Source: Patescibacteria group bacterium (GTDB taxonomy: Bacteria > Patescibacteriota > Patescibacteriia > 2-12-FULL-60-25). Taken from it: DNA of 64,000 nucleotides. Location: the NCBI GenBank assembly GCA_029210915.1, contig JARGGJ010000007.1:1-64000 (forward strand). Direction: 5' to 3'. The notes beneath the pieces were generated by a model. The model searched no databases and was not told where the DNA came from. It saw only the letters and a list, made by a program, of their open reading frames with translations. The translations under genes were made by a program, and so were the position numbers. Positions 1 through 6,125 of the stretch are shown piece by piece (the stretch's first letter is position 1; every line of letters begins with the position of its first letter).

Positions 1-292
1 CCGCTATTTGTTCCGGGCTTAATCCTTCTTGTAATTTCTTGATGGTATATAGTTTTAAATCTTCATCTGTCTCTAACTTCTTTTTATGTTTCTTCCTTTT
101 TCTAAGGTCGGTTTTCCTTTGTGCTGACTCGGCTCGATATATTCCATCCGGGTCTTTGTTGCGATTAATTTCACGGACAATACAAGAATGGTCACGGACT
201 AAATATTCACTCATTTGTCTTCTGCTTATCTTGCCTCGCAGATAGTGTTCGATTCTTTGTCTTTCATAATATGTTATTACTTGGCCTCGCAT
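1..292 (-). CDS. IS30-family transposase, N-terminal part, cut by window edge
   Basis: Read on the minus strand from an ATG at 292, the frame stays open to the left edge (97 codons). The N-terminus reads YYERQRIEHYLRGKISRRQM, then IVREINRN, then SPEQIA near the edge. This is the HTH_38 type DNA-binding region at the start of IS30-family DDE transposases: an ER..I...L..G..R..I helix, a REI.RN recognition helix and the L.EGLSPEQIA motif. The catalytic DDE domain lies outside the window, so it is unknown whether the gene is intact. An AGGA sits nine bases before the ATG. No terminal inverted repeat was found to its right, so the element end is not defined. Confidence 0.85.
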   Translation of the reverse strand, partial: MRGQVITYYERQRIEHYLRGKISRRQMSEYLVRDHSCIVREINRNKDPDGIYRAESAQRKTDLRKRKKHKKKLETDEDLKLYTIKKLQEGLSPEQIA

Positions 293-458
293 AGGCTCTA
301 ATCCTGCATAAATTTGACTGATTGGGCAAGAATATGCAGAACCGAGCCATTTATTAAAGGGTGGTGCATTGAGTATAGAATGTGGGAAGTGGGAGCGGGG
401 ATTGACATTAAACAAAAAATCTGGTCAAATACTTTTTAGCACTTCGAAAGGGGAGAAG

Positions 459-1034
459 ATGATTTCAAAAGCTGCAAAGAGTTATAAAGTATTTACTCAG
501 CTCGTCGATATTGTCAGGGTCTTTCAAGCTCACGAAGACAGAGCCGGGCGCAGAGCCTATTCTTTGGTGGAAAGATTGGATCAATCCAAAGTAAACTTTT
601 TTCGCCACAGAACCGAACAAGGATTTCTAATTCGAGTACAACCGTTGCATAAGTTTAGAGAGCGCAAACGCGGTCAGCTTCGTTTGCCTTACACAATCTG
701 GACGCCGTGGGGAGTTTTGTCTCAACAAGCTCGTGATGATATCTGTTGGCCTGAGATAATTAATGATGTTCTCGTAGAATTGGATGTGCTATCTGCTTGG
801 GCATTTTACGGAAATAAAGAATTTCCGGAATTTGGTGGATGGCTTCATGAAGTAAACAAGCTAAACGGAAAACCGATTGCCGAATCCGAGCTAACCCTAT
901 ACTGGGACGGCATGGTTTTTGAAGGTAAAGATGATCGGGATTTGGCGCTCGAGAACGACAATGAACAACCGGAGCTCCGCAGGCTATGGAACAAGCATTG
1001 TACTCAATGGAAAAAAGCCTGCGTTTACACTTGA
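459..1034 (+). CDS. Hypothetical protein (191 aa)
   Basis: I do not recognise this protein. The frame is open from 369, but the ATG at 459 is chosen because GGGGAG lies just before it and the preceding 30 codons look like non-coding sequence. The product begins MISKAAKSYKVF, is rich in charged and aromatic residues (several Trp in the middle and near the C-terminus), and shows no signal peptide, membrane segment or nucleotide-binding motif. It lies between the IS30 fragment and the tRNA-like RNA gene, and its stop codon overlaps the -35 box of that RNA. It is probably an accessory gene tied to this mobile region. Confidence 0.6.
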   Translation: MISKAAKSYKVFTQLVDIVRVFQAHEDRAGRRAYSLVERLDQSKVNFFRHRTEQGFLIRVQPLHKFRERKRGQLRLPYTIWTPWGVLSQQARDDICWPEIINDVLVELDVLSAWAFYGNKEFPEFGGWLHEVNKLNGKPIAESELTLYWDGMVFEGKDDRDLALENDNEQPELRRLWNKHCTQWKKACVYT

Positions 1035-1057
1035 CACAAATCTTGTGTTGATATAAT
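1031..1057 (+). promoter_or_regulatory. Promoter of the tRNA-like RNA gene
   Basis: TTGACA (1031-1036) and TATAAT (1052-1057) match the sigma70 consensus exactly, with a short spacer of 15 bases. The spacer holds an inverted repeat, ACACAA-ATC-TTGTGT, that could bind a regulator. Transcription would start near 1064, and a short hairpin (ATCAG...CTGAT, 1067-1081) precedes the tRNA-like body. Confidence 0.7.
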
Positions 1058-1082
1058 CTCTCATTCATCAGCCAGACTGATA

Positions 1083-1201
1083 TAGGGAGGTGGCCAACAG
1101 GTAAGGCAAGTATGGTTACGCGATCACAGCTGTACGGCTAATAACCGTAAAAAAAGCTGGATCGGGAATACTAAATGTGGGTTCAAATCCCACCCTCCCT
1201 A
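1083..1201 (+). ncRNA. tRNA-like RNA with a greatly enlarged anticodon arm
   Basis: The body folds as a tRNA. The acceptor pairs AGGGAGG (1084-1090) with CCTCCCT (1194-1200), and A1201 is the discriminator. U8 is followed by a D arm GCC-AACAGGTAA-GGC (1093-1107). AGTAT (1109-1113) pairs with ATACT (1168-1172), then a 4-base variable loop, then a T arm GTGGG-TTCAAAT-CCCAC (1177-1193). The anticodon loop is 54 bases instead of 7 and folds into a rod: CGATC/GATCG, CAGC/GCTG, then TACGG/CCGTA closing a 7-base loop CTAATAA. That tip resembles an ordinary anticodon stem-loop with U33. No CCA is encoded. Promoter and terminator suggest an independent transcript. It may be a tRNA with an unusual insertion, or a tRNA mimic. 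The amino-acid identity cannot be given. Confidence 0.75.
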
Positions 1202-1211
1202 CTTCACGACC
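1182..1211 (+). repeat. Left copy of tRNA 3'-end direct repeat (att-like)
   Basis: It covers the T loop, the 3' acceptor strand and the start of the terminator of the tRNA-like gene. It recurs at 2393-2421 with an identical 15-base core CACCCTCCCTACTTC plus matching TTCAAAT and CGACC blocks. Confidence 0.7.
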
Positions 1212-1234
1212 TCACGACTCAAGTGAGGTTTTTT
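1209..1234 (+). terminator. Intrinsic terminator of the tRNA-like RNA
   Basis: ACCTCAC (1209-1215) pairs with GTGAGGT (1223-1229) around a 7-base loop and is followed by a run of six T. Confidence 0.8.
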
Positions 1235-1336
1235 AATACTTTGATATTCAGAATTTTATATTTGTTAGCGGAATTGTAAAGTTTAAAAATGAATTCAAAT
1301 AATTTTTACAAATAGACATATTCAACCTTTAAAAGA

Positions 1337-1364
1337 TTGACTTTTTTATAAAATAGTGTATAAA
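1337..1364 (+). promoter_or_regulatory. Promoter of the 1398 gene
   Basis: TTGACT (1337-1342) and TATAAA (1359-1364) are separated by 16 bases. An AAGGTGG ribosome-binding site follows just before the ATG at 1398. Confidence 0.65.
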
Positions 1365-1397
1365 ACACACGTACCTCGAAAAAGATAAGGTGGTTTA

Positions 1398-1937
1398 ATG
1401 GCAATCGTAAAACCCACAGTCAAACAGATAAACTTTGCCAAAAGTTTAGGGCTCGAAATCGATGATGGCGTAAGCCGTAGTCAACTATCAAAAATCATAG
1501 ATGAAACTTTACTTCTAAGAAGAAAAGAGAAATCGGGCGCATATAAAATGCCCGATGAAGATTTAAAAGACAGGCACTTATATGGTATGCATTCTGAGTC
1601 ATATTCAAAAAAAATCTGTGATTCGGTTAGAAACTCACCATTAAAAAAAGGTGTAATTATTGCCGGTAGAAACCCTGGAGTGTTCTATCTTGTAGTATAT
1701 ACACCTAGCGATCACCCAACTAAGAAAGAATTCTACCTACGCAGAATAGTTCCGAATACAACTGAGTTTATAGTGGGCGATCCAACAGGATTCTGCCTTC
1801 AGCTCAGCGCTAATCCTGATAGTGAGGATATGAAGGCAATCTCTCAAGAAGTAGCGTATAAGCCTCAAGAGGGTTATCAGCACCGAGAATACTTCTTAAG
1901 ACGACTAGCCGGAAACATAAAAAATGAAAATTATTGA
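1398..1937 (+). CDS. Hypothetical protein (179 aa)
   Basis: The function is not recognised. The ATG follows AAGGTGG by four bases and a good promoter lies upstream. The first 40 residues (PTVKQINFAKSLGLEI, then SRSQLSKIIDE) look like a small helical module I have seen at the N-terminus of miscellaneous phage and plasmid proteins. I cannot name the family. The rest (about 60-179) is mixed alpha/beta with no catalytic motif that I see. The stop is TGA at 1935-1937, and the reading frame after it stays open in phase into the zinc-ribbon gene. The two may therefore be one gene broken by a stop, or a translationally coupled pair. It sits inside the stretch bounded by the duplicated tRNA 3' ends. 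Confidence 0.7.
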   Translation: MAIVKPTVKQINFAKSLGLEIDDGVSRSQLSKIIDETLLLRRKEKSGAYKMPDEDLKDRHLYGMHSESYSKKICDSVRNSPLKKGVIIAGRNPGVFYLVVYTPSDHPTKKEFYLRRIVPNTTEFIVGDPTGFCLQLSANPDSEDMKAISQEVAYKPQEGYQHREYFLRRLAGNIKNENY

Positions 1938-1979
1938 GCTAAATTAAGAACTCTGGTTGCAGAGGCGATACTTAAAGAG

Positions 1980-2336
1980 TTGGGCGATGCTGATAAGTAC
2001 GAAAATCAATATGGTGAATTCTGGCGAGAGTCCACGGTTAATGCCCGGTTAACTCGGGTAGTTTCAGATGCCGACGATACTTTGGAACAAAAGGCTAGAA
2101 AAGCCACAAAACCCAAAACAAAACAATATTGTCTGGTTTGCGGTACGGAGTTTGTATTCCGCAAAAGAATGACCAGAAACGGTTTGTGTCGCGGACACAT
2201 GTTTCTCAACAAGTTTCCCAAGGAAAGATTTTGCACTTGGTGTGGTAAGAAGTTTGCACTAAATAAAACCGGTACTGTCTATCTATGTAACTCATGTAAA
2301 AGTAAATACGATGCCGGCGAAAGGCGAAAGTATTAA
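1980..2336 (+). CDS. Small double zinc-ribbon protein (about 118 aa), start uncertain
   Basis: The product carries two cysteine modules: CLVCGTEF around residue 50, and CTWCGKKF followed by CNSCKSKY near the C-terminus. These are typical zinc-ribbon knuckles for binding nucleic acid or protein. The TTG at 1980 is the first usual start, but it lacks a clear ribosome-binding site. The frame is open back to the TGA at 1935-1937, and the codons between (LRTLVAEAILKELGDADKY) read like real protein. The sequence may thus be the C-terminal half of the upstream gene split by a stop, or may start at a CTG near 1953. The exact function is unknown. It ends before the second copy of the tRNA 3' end. Confidence 0.6.
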   Translation: MGDADKYENQYGEFWRESTVNARLTRVVSDADDTLEQKARKATKPKTKQYCLVCGTEFVFRKRMTRNGLCRGHMFLNKFPKERFCTWCGKKFALNKTGTVYLCNSCKSKYDAGERRKY

Positions 2337-2392
2337 AAATTCGCTCATTCCGAACATTCGTCCGCGCAAAACCAATGCGAGTTGTACGCTTT

Positions 2393-2421
2393 TTCAAATA
2401 CACCCTCCCTACTTCTCGACC
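2393..2421 (+). repeat. Right copy of tRNA 3'-end direct repeat (att-like)
   Basis: It repeats TTCAAAT, CACCCTCCCTACTTC and CGACC of the tRNA-like gene with one indel and a few substitutions. No 5' half of a tRNA precedes it, so this is a partial copy. Together with 1182-1211 it brackets about 1.2 kb. Confidence 0.7.
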
Positions 2422-2445
2422 CCAGTATCTAAATCTGGGTCTTTT
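2418..2445 (+). terminator. Intrinsic terminator after the att-like copy
   Basis: GACCCCAG pairs with CTGGGTC around a short A/T loop, followed by TTTT. It sits at the same distance after the repeat as the terminator of the tRNA-like gene, though its stem sequence differs. Confidence 0.6.
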
Positions 2446-2513
2446 ATTACTTATATTTTCTTGAACCTTAATGCGCACGGTACTCGTTCACAATTAGCAT
2501 CATCATTTATCTT

Positions 2514-2732
2514 ATTGTCTGAACCTTGATTTACTTGATTACTGTAGGAGGTTATTTAAACAATATTAACGTAGGGGCGTATCCTTGTGATCGCCCGCAC
2601 TGTCGCCGTAGGCGGAACTGGAATGCTGGTGACAAAGCACGGATAACCACAAGGGTTATCCCTACGAATAAAACGGATAATCATGTTGATTTGGTTGTAA
2701 ATCGGTTTGTTAATCAAGATTAAGACAATAAA
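2514..2732. repeat. Composite intergenic repeat (CTGAACCTTGATT and GTAGGGGCG families)
   Basis: The 436 bases between the zinc-ribbon gene and def hold no convincing gene. This part begins with CTGAACCTTGATTTACTTG and ends with an inverted counterpart (AATCAAGATTAAGACAATAA). Inside is a GTAGGGGCG...CTTGTGATCGCCC block closed by GGGTTATCCCTAC. The same composite recurs at 44290-44575. Confidence 0.75.
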
Positions 2733-2771
2733 AAAATGACGGAGGCCGCCGATATTCTTAATTCATAATTC

Positions 2772-3257
2772 TTAATTGGTAATTGGATAAGTTCCTTTCG
2801 TCACCTCGGTCATCTTATCTACAAAAAGCACGCCATCTAAATGGTCATTTTCATGCTGAACAATAACAGCTTCAGTATTCTTAAGATCAAACTCCATTTT
2901 ACGGCCATGTCTATCCAATGCGGTTATGGTAACTCTTTTTGGGCGGGTAACAATCCCATAAACATGCGGCACGCTTAAACACCCTTCCTCAGTTTCAACG
3001 GTTGCTTCTGATGTTTTAACAATCTTCGGATTTATGAATGCAATATCTTGATGTTTGATATGTGCAATAAAAACTCTTTTATTAATACCAACTTGTGGCG
3101 ACGCAATCCCAATCCCATCCTCCGCGTGCATTGTTATAATCAACTTATCCAAATAATCCTGAAACTCCTTTGTCGTAATCTCACCCGCATCCACCTCTAA
3201 AGACCGCTCTCGGACCGAGGCGTTTTTATAGGTTAGAACTTCGTAGGCAGGGGACAT
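2772..3257 (-). CDS. def: Peptide deformylase
   Basis: Peptide deformylase removes the formyl group from the N-terminal Met of new proteins, using a bound metal. All three family motifs are present: GIGIASPQVG at residues 48-57 (motif 1), EGCLS at 91-95 with the metal-binding Cys93 (motif 2), and QHENDHLDG with His135, Glu136 and His139 (motif 3). At 161 aa the length is normal. The last residues (TYPITN) and the stop lie where an AT-rich intergenic repeat begins, so the repeat may have supplied the gene's end. It is transcribed leftward in the same direction as priA, separated by a palindromic repeat. Confidence 0.96.
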   Translation of the reverse strand: MSPAYEVLTYKNASVRERSLEVDAGEITTKEFQDYLDKLIITMHAEDGIGIASPQVGINKRVFIAHIKHQDIAFINPKIVKTSEATVETEEGCLSVPHVYGIVTRPKRVTITALDRHGRKMEFDLKNTEAVIVQHENDHLDGVLFVDKMTEVTKGTYPITN

Positions 3258-3267
3258 GAATATAGAT

Positions 3268-3347
3268 TAAAGATTAAAGTAGCAAGTTCATCAAGAGTAA
3301 CTTAAACTGCTCGTGATGAACTTTAATCTTGATGAACTTTTATCTCA
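3268..3347. repeat. Palindromic TTCATCAAGA repeat, copy 1
   Basis: AAGTTCATCAAGAGTAACTT and its reverse complement, with two substitutions, flank a central CTTAAA. It is one of seven related copies, always between genes. Confidence 0.8.
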
Positions 3348-3357
3348 ATACCGTAGT

Positions 3358-5112
3358 TTAGCAGAAAAATGCGATTGGGTCAAGGTCTAGGATGCCAAAT
3401 GCTGTAAGCACCGAAAGCTCGTCTATTAGTTGTTTGCGGGGCATTTTTGGGGGCGGGAGAATGTGAAATACGCACCTTGGTTCACGTGTTTTTGACCAAT
3501 ATTCAATAGGGTAGGGGCCTCGAAAACTCCAGTTTGGGTCTTTTTCGCAGATTGCCTCCAGTTTAGATTTTACCACATCAGCGTTTTCGAGCTTACCCGG
3601 AACTATTAGCTTTGCCAGCCTCACAGCCGGGGGATATTTAAAAGCTTGCCTGTCTATCATCTCTAACTCCCAAGTCTTGGCAACTCCCTCGGCGTTTAAC
3701 CAAGAAGGGCAGATATCAATGAGTGGAGATGTTCCTTGCACTATCAACTTACATTTTGCGACGCACGCTTGAGCTGCCAATCTTCTAAACGAAAGTACCA
3801 GCCTCTCCTGGCGCCTGATATCTTCTGCGTAACCGCCCATATAAGCAACATTGGTTACAATCAAAAGTGTTCCCGGTTTTAAAGCCTGGCGCAACCATTC
3901 ATGTAAATCCAAAACCCGAATATCTGCGGTCGGAAATGCTTGTTTACAAAGTTTTTGCAATCCATCCGATCCCAAAACAGCTTTGGATAAATTAGTTGAA
4001 TGGCAAAGCGGGCAATCGGAAGGCAAGTAAAATTTTGCACCGCATCTTCGGCACAGCGCATGAGTTTGCATATTGTACATGCCTATTCCGCATTCTTTAC
4101 ATTCCATCGTCCAATCACAATCTGCGCATCTAACGCGCCCGCGAGTACCAAAAACAGTATGCAAAATTCTAACGGGTGTTTTATTTTTCTCGGCTTCCTC
4201 TATAGCGTTATAAGCCGCCGGTGTCAGCATCTCTACAGACGATCTGTTTTTAGGATCCAACCTTGGAAATTCTACATCAGGCAGAAGCAGAGCGGCTTCA
4301 GACTTTTGTTCTGTCGCATAATTTGCCAAGTTTGGTGTCGTTGATATCATTATTGTCCGCAAAGCCGGATTAAAAGTGTCTGCAAGCGCAACAAGGCGCC
4401 TTACATCATATCGTGGCGACAACTCATCTTGCTTGTAATCATCATTCTCCGGTTCATCAATTATCACGATGTCAGCAATAGAGGAAAGCCATGCGCCAAG
4501 TCTTGTGGCAACTATTACACCATGTGTCTGCTTTAAAAATTCGGTCCAAGCCTTCCAAGCCGCACCCGCCGACATATCTGCATGAAGCGCCGGGCAAGCC
4601 AGTTTAGCCGACAAAAAATCGGCCCTTCTTTGCCAGGGAGTTAAAACAACGATTCTTCCATTCGCTTGATTTTTAATCACTGTAGGTATTATTCCGTCCG
4701 GATCAGTGTAGCGATTTACCAGATATCGAGTTTCGTGTTTTTTAGCATTTTTCGCCAAGTGAGAATCTCGTGCCGGTGTATGAGCTTCGTCAGTTGCGTG
4801 CCGGCGCGGAACCATCCTAAACCACGCATTCAGCATCGTAGGCGGTGAAACAAAACTTTCGGCGGCCGCGCTTACGCAATAATCCGCAACACCCTCGGGT
4901 AATTTTAGTAACTTTTGCGGCTCAGGGATTTTGATGGCTTTACCCGCCCATTCACTTGTGGGCGATATCTTTGCCACCAAAGCCGCAATTTTCTTGTTGC
5001 GAAACGGTACAAAGACAACATCGCCTATGTGTACCGCTCCTTCTGTAACTTCATAATCAAAAAAACAATGCCCAAAAGGCATCTTTAAAGCCGGTATAAC
5101 AGAGATAAACAT
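3358..5112 (-). CDS. priA: PriA-like primosomal protein N' with degenerate helicase core
   Basis: PriA recognises stalled forks and reloads the replisome, normally with a 3'-5' helicase. Here the N-terminal DNA-binding region (1-100) and the eight zinc-binding cysteines are kept (C329, C332, C338, C341, C354, C357, C367, C370). The segment around 199-240 (VIVATRLGAW...IIDEPENDDYKQDELSPRYDVRRL) aligns by eye with PriA's DEEH and YK..E..PRYH.R region. The Walker A motif is absent and DEEH reads DEPE. At 584 aa it is shorter than typical PriA (about 730). It probably serves as a structural fork-binding or loading factor without ATP-driven unwinding, a degeneration I believe occurs in CPR genomes. 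Confidence 0.85.
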   Translation of the reverse strand: MFISVIPALKMPFGHCFFDYEVTEGAVHIGDVVFVPFRNKKIAALVAKISPTSEWAGKAIKIPEPQKLLKLPEGVADYCVSAAAESFVSPPTMLNAWFRMVPRRHATDEAHTPARDSHLAKNAKKHETRYLVNRYTDPDGIIPTVIKNQANGRIVVLTPWQRRADFLSAKLACPALHADMSAGAAWKAWTEFLKQTHGVIVATRLGAWLSSIADIVIIDEPENDDYKQDELSPRYDVRRLVALADTFNPALRTIMISTTPNLANYATEQKSEAALLLPDVEFPRLDPKNRSSVEMLTPAAYNAIEEAEKNKTPVRILHTVFGTRGRVRCADCDWTMECKECGIGMYNMQTHALCRRCGAKFYLPSDCPLCHSTNLSKAVLGSDGLQKLCKQAFPTADIRVLDLHEWLRQALKPGTLLIVTNVAYMGGYAEDIRRQERLVLSFRRLAAQACVAKCKLIVQGTSPLIDICPSWLNAEGVAKTWELEMIDRQAFKYPPAVRLAKLIVPGKLENADVVKSKLEAICEKDPNWSFRGPYPIEYWSKTREPRCVFHILPPPKMPRKQLIDELSVLTAFGILDLDPIAFFC

Positions 5113-5149
5113 ATGTAATATTTTTATTTACTTACCGGGACAACCTTAT

Positions 5150-5235
5150 AATTAGTTAAAAGTTTATAAAGTAACCAGTTCATCAAGAATAACTTAAGCC
5201 ACTCTTGATGAACTTTAGACTTGATGAACTTTAAT
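5150..5235. repeat. Palindromic TTCATCAAGA repeat, copy 2
   Basis: AGTTCATCAAGAATAACTTAAG meets a right arm containing CACTCTTGATGAACTTTA and a further CTTGATGAACTTTAATC. It fills the gap between priA and the LigB-like gene. Confidence 0.8.
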
Positions 5236-5240
5236 CTATA

Positions 5241-6032
5241 TTAAGCGATATCAAACTTCGCTGTCATGTACCCAACGCCAAACGGGGCTTCGTAGCTTAG
5301 CATTTGGCGTGCAACATTCATCTTATCGAACATGCCAAGCAATGTGCAAATTGGGCGATAACCGCATTGACCCGAATTTTCTATAATCTCCGCAGGCATG
5401 GTTAATAGTTGTGTTGGATCATCCAACAAGACTGTCTTTTGAATCATTTCGTCAAACTGTTGACCTTCTTTTGATAAACCGCCCGGGGAATCCGCGCTCA
5501 GTTTATGTGATAGATCCGCGCTGGCAATTACGGCAACTCTGCGCTTTTCCATATGCAAAACGCGTTTTATTTGACGCCCAAATTCATAATGCGCTTTTCC
5601 ATCCATCATTGATGGCGAAATCGGTATCAATTTCCAGTTTTGTAAGTGCTGTGTTAGCAGAAGAATCGGAATCGTAAAGCTGTAATCCAGTTCTTCGGAA
5701 GATGTTAAAGTAAACGGGATATCTTCTTCGCGCATTTTTCTGTGAGCTCTGTCTATCAACATGTAATCGCTTTTGGCAGATATTGTTGTCGAAAAATCAC
5801 CAAAAGATTTTAGGGTACCGGTGTAAGAACCTGCCATGTTGGTTGAGAAAGCATCGGGGTATCTTGGTCCGTGCGGGCCGATTATTACAATGGTTTCCGG
5901 TTTGGCCAGATATAGAGCTTGCTCTATTTGCGAAATCGCATCGATTGTCACCTTTAACTTCTCGCGCTGATCCTTCCCGATAGACGGTATCAAAAGTGGA
6001 GAGTGAGGGATTATTGCACCAAAAACGATCAT
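5241..6032 (-). CDS. LigB-like class III extradiol dioxygenase / MEMO-type protein
   Basis: The fold matches the LigB/MEMO superfamily. Conserved elements are an N-terminal AIIPHSPLLIPSIG (putative metal ligand His10), IIGPHGPRYPD near residue 50, SADLSHKLS with SPGG near 173-188, and CGYRP near 230. Class III extradiol dioxygenases cleave catechols with Fe(II), while the MEMO relatives in AmmeMemoRadiSam loci have no settled reaction. No AMMECR1 or radical-SAM partner is adjacent here, and an aromatic degradation pathway is not expected in a CPR cell. The catalytic role is therefore open. At 263 aa the length fits the family. Confidence 0.8.
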   Translation of the reverse strand: MIVFGAIIPHSPLLIPSIGKDQREKLKVTIDAISQIEQALYLAKPETIVIIGPHGPRYPDAFSTNMAGSYTGTLKSFGDFSTTISAKSDYMLIDRAHRKMREEDIPFTLTSSEELDYSFTIPILLLTQHLQNWKLIPISPSMMDGKAHYEFGRQIKRVLHMEKRRVAVIASADLSHKLSADSPGGLSKEGQQFDEMIQKTVLLDDPTQLLTMPAEIIENSGQCGYRPICTLLGMFDKMNVARQMLSYEAPFGVGYMTAKFDIA

Positions 6033-6039
6033 ACAAACA

Positions 6040-6124
6040 TTGGTTTAAAGTCTATAAAGTAACAAGTTTATCAAGAGTAACTTAGAATACTCTTTACAAA
6101 CTTTACGAACTTTTAACTTTACGA
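6040..6124. repeat. Palindromic TTCATCAAGA-type repeat, diverged copy 3
   Basis: It keeps AGTAACAAGTTTATCAAGAG and CTTAGA at the centre. The right arm has drifted to CTTTACAAACTTTACGAAC, a form shared with the copy at 54558. Confidence 0.7.
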
Positions 6125-6125
6125 A

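Noticed and set aside
39-245. Plus-strand open frame at the left edge
   Set aside because: It is the antisense of the IS30 transposase, whose HTH motifs are clear on the minus strand.
1083-1201. tmRNA or a group I intron-bearing tRNA
   Set aside because: There is no tag reading frame or tmRNA 5' signature, and the insertion of about 47 bases is far too small for a group I intron.
1935-1937. TGA read as glycine or tryptophan (recoded genetic code)
   Set aside because: Many well-defined genes (hit, rfbB, hsdM, the AAA ATPase) end properly in TGA, and Trp is encoded by TGG throughout.
2526-2723. Open frame of 65 codons in the gap before def
   Set aside because: It runs through a composite intergenic repeat that recurs at 44290, so the frame is a by-product of repeat DNA.
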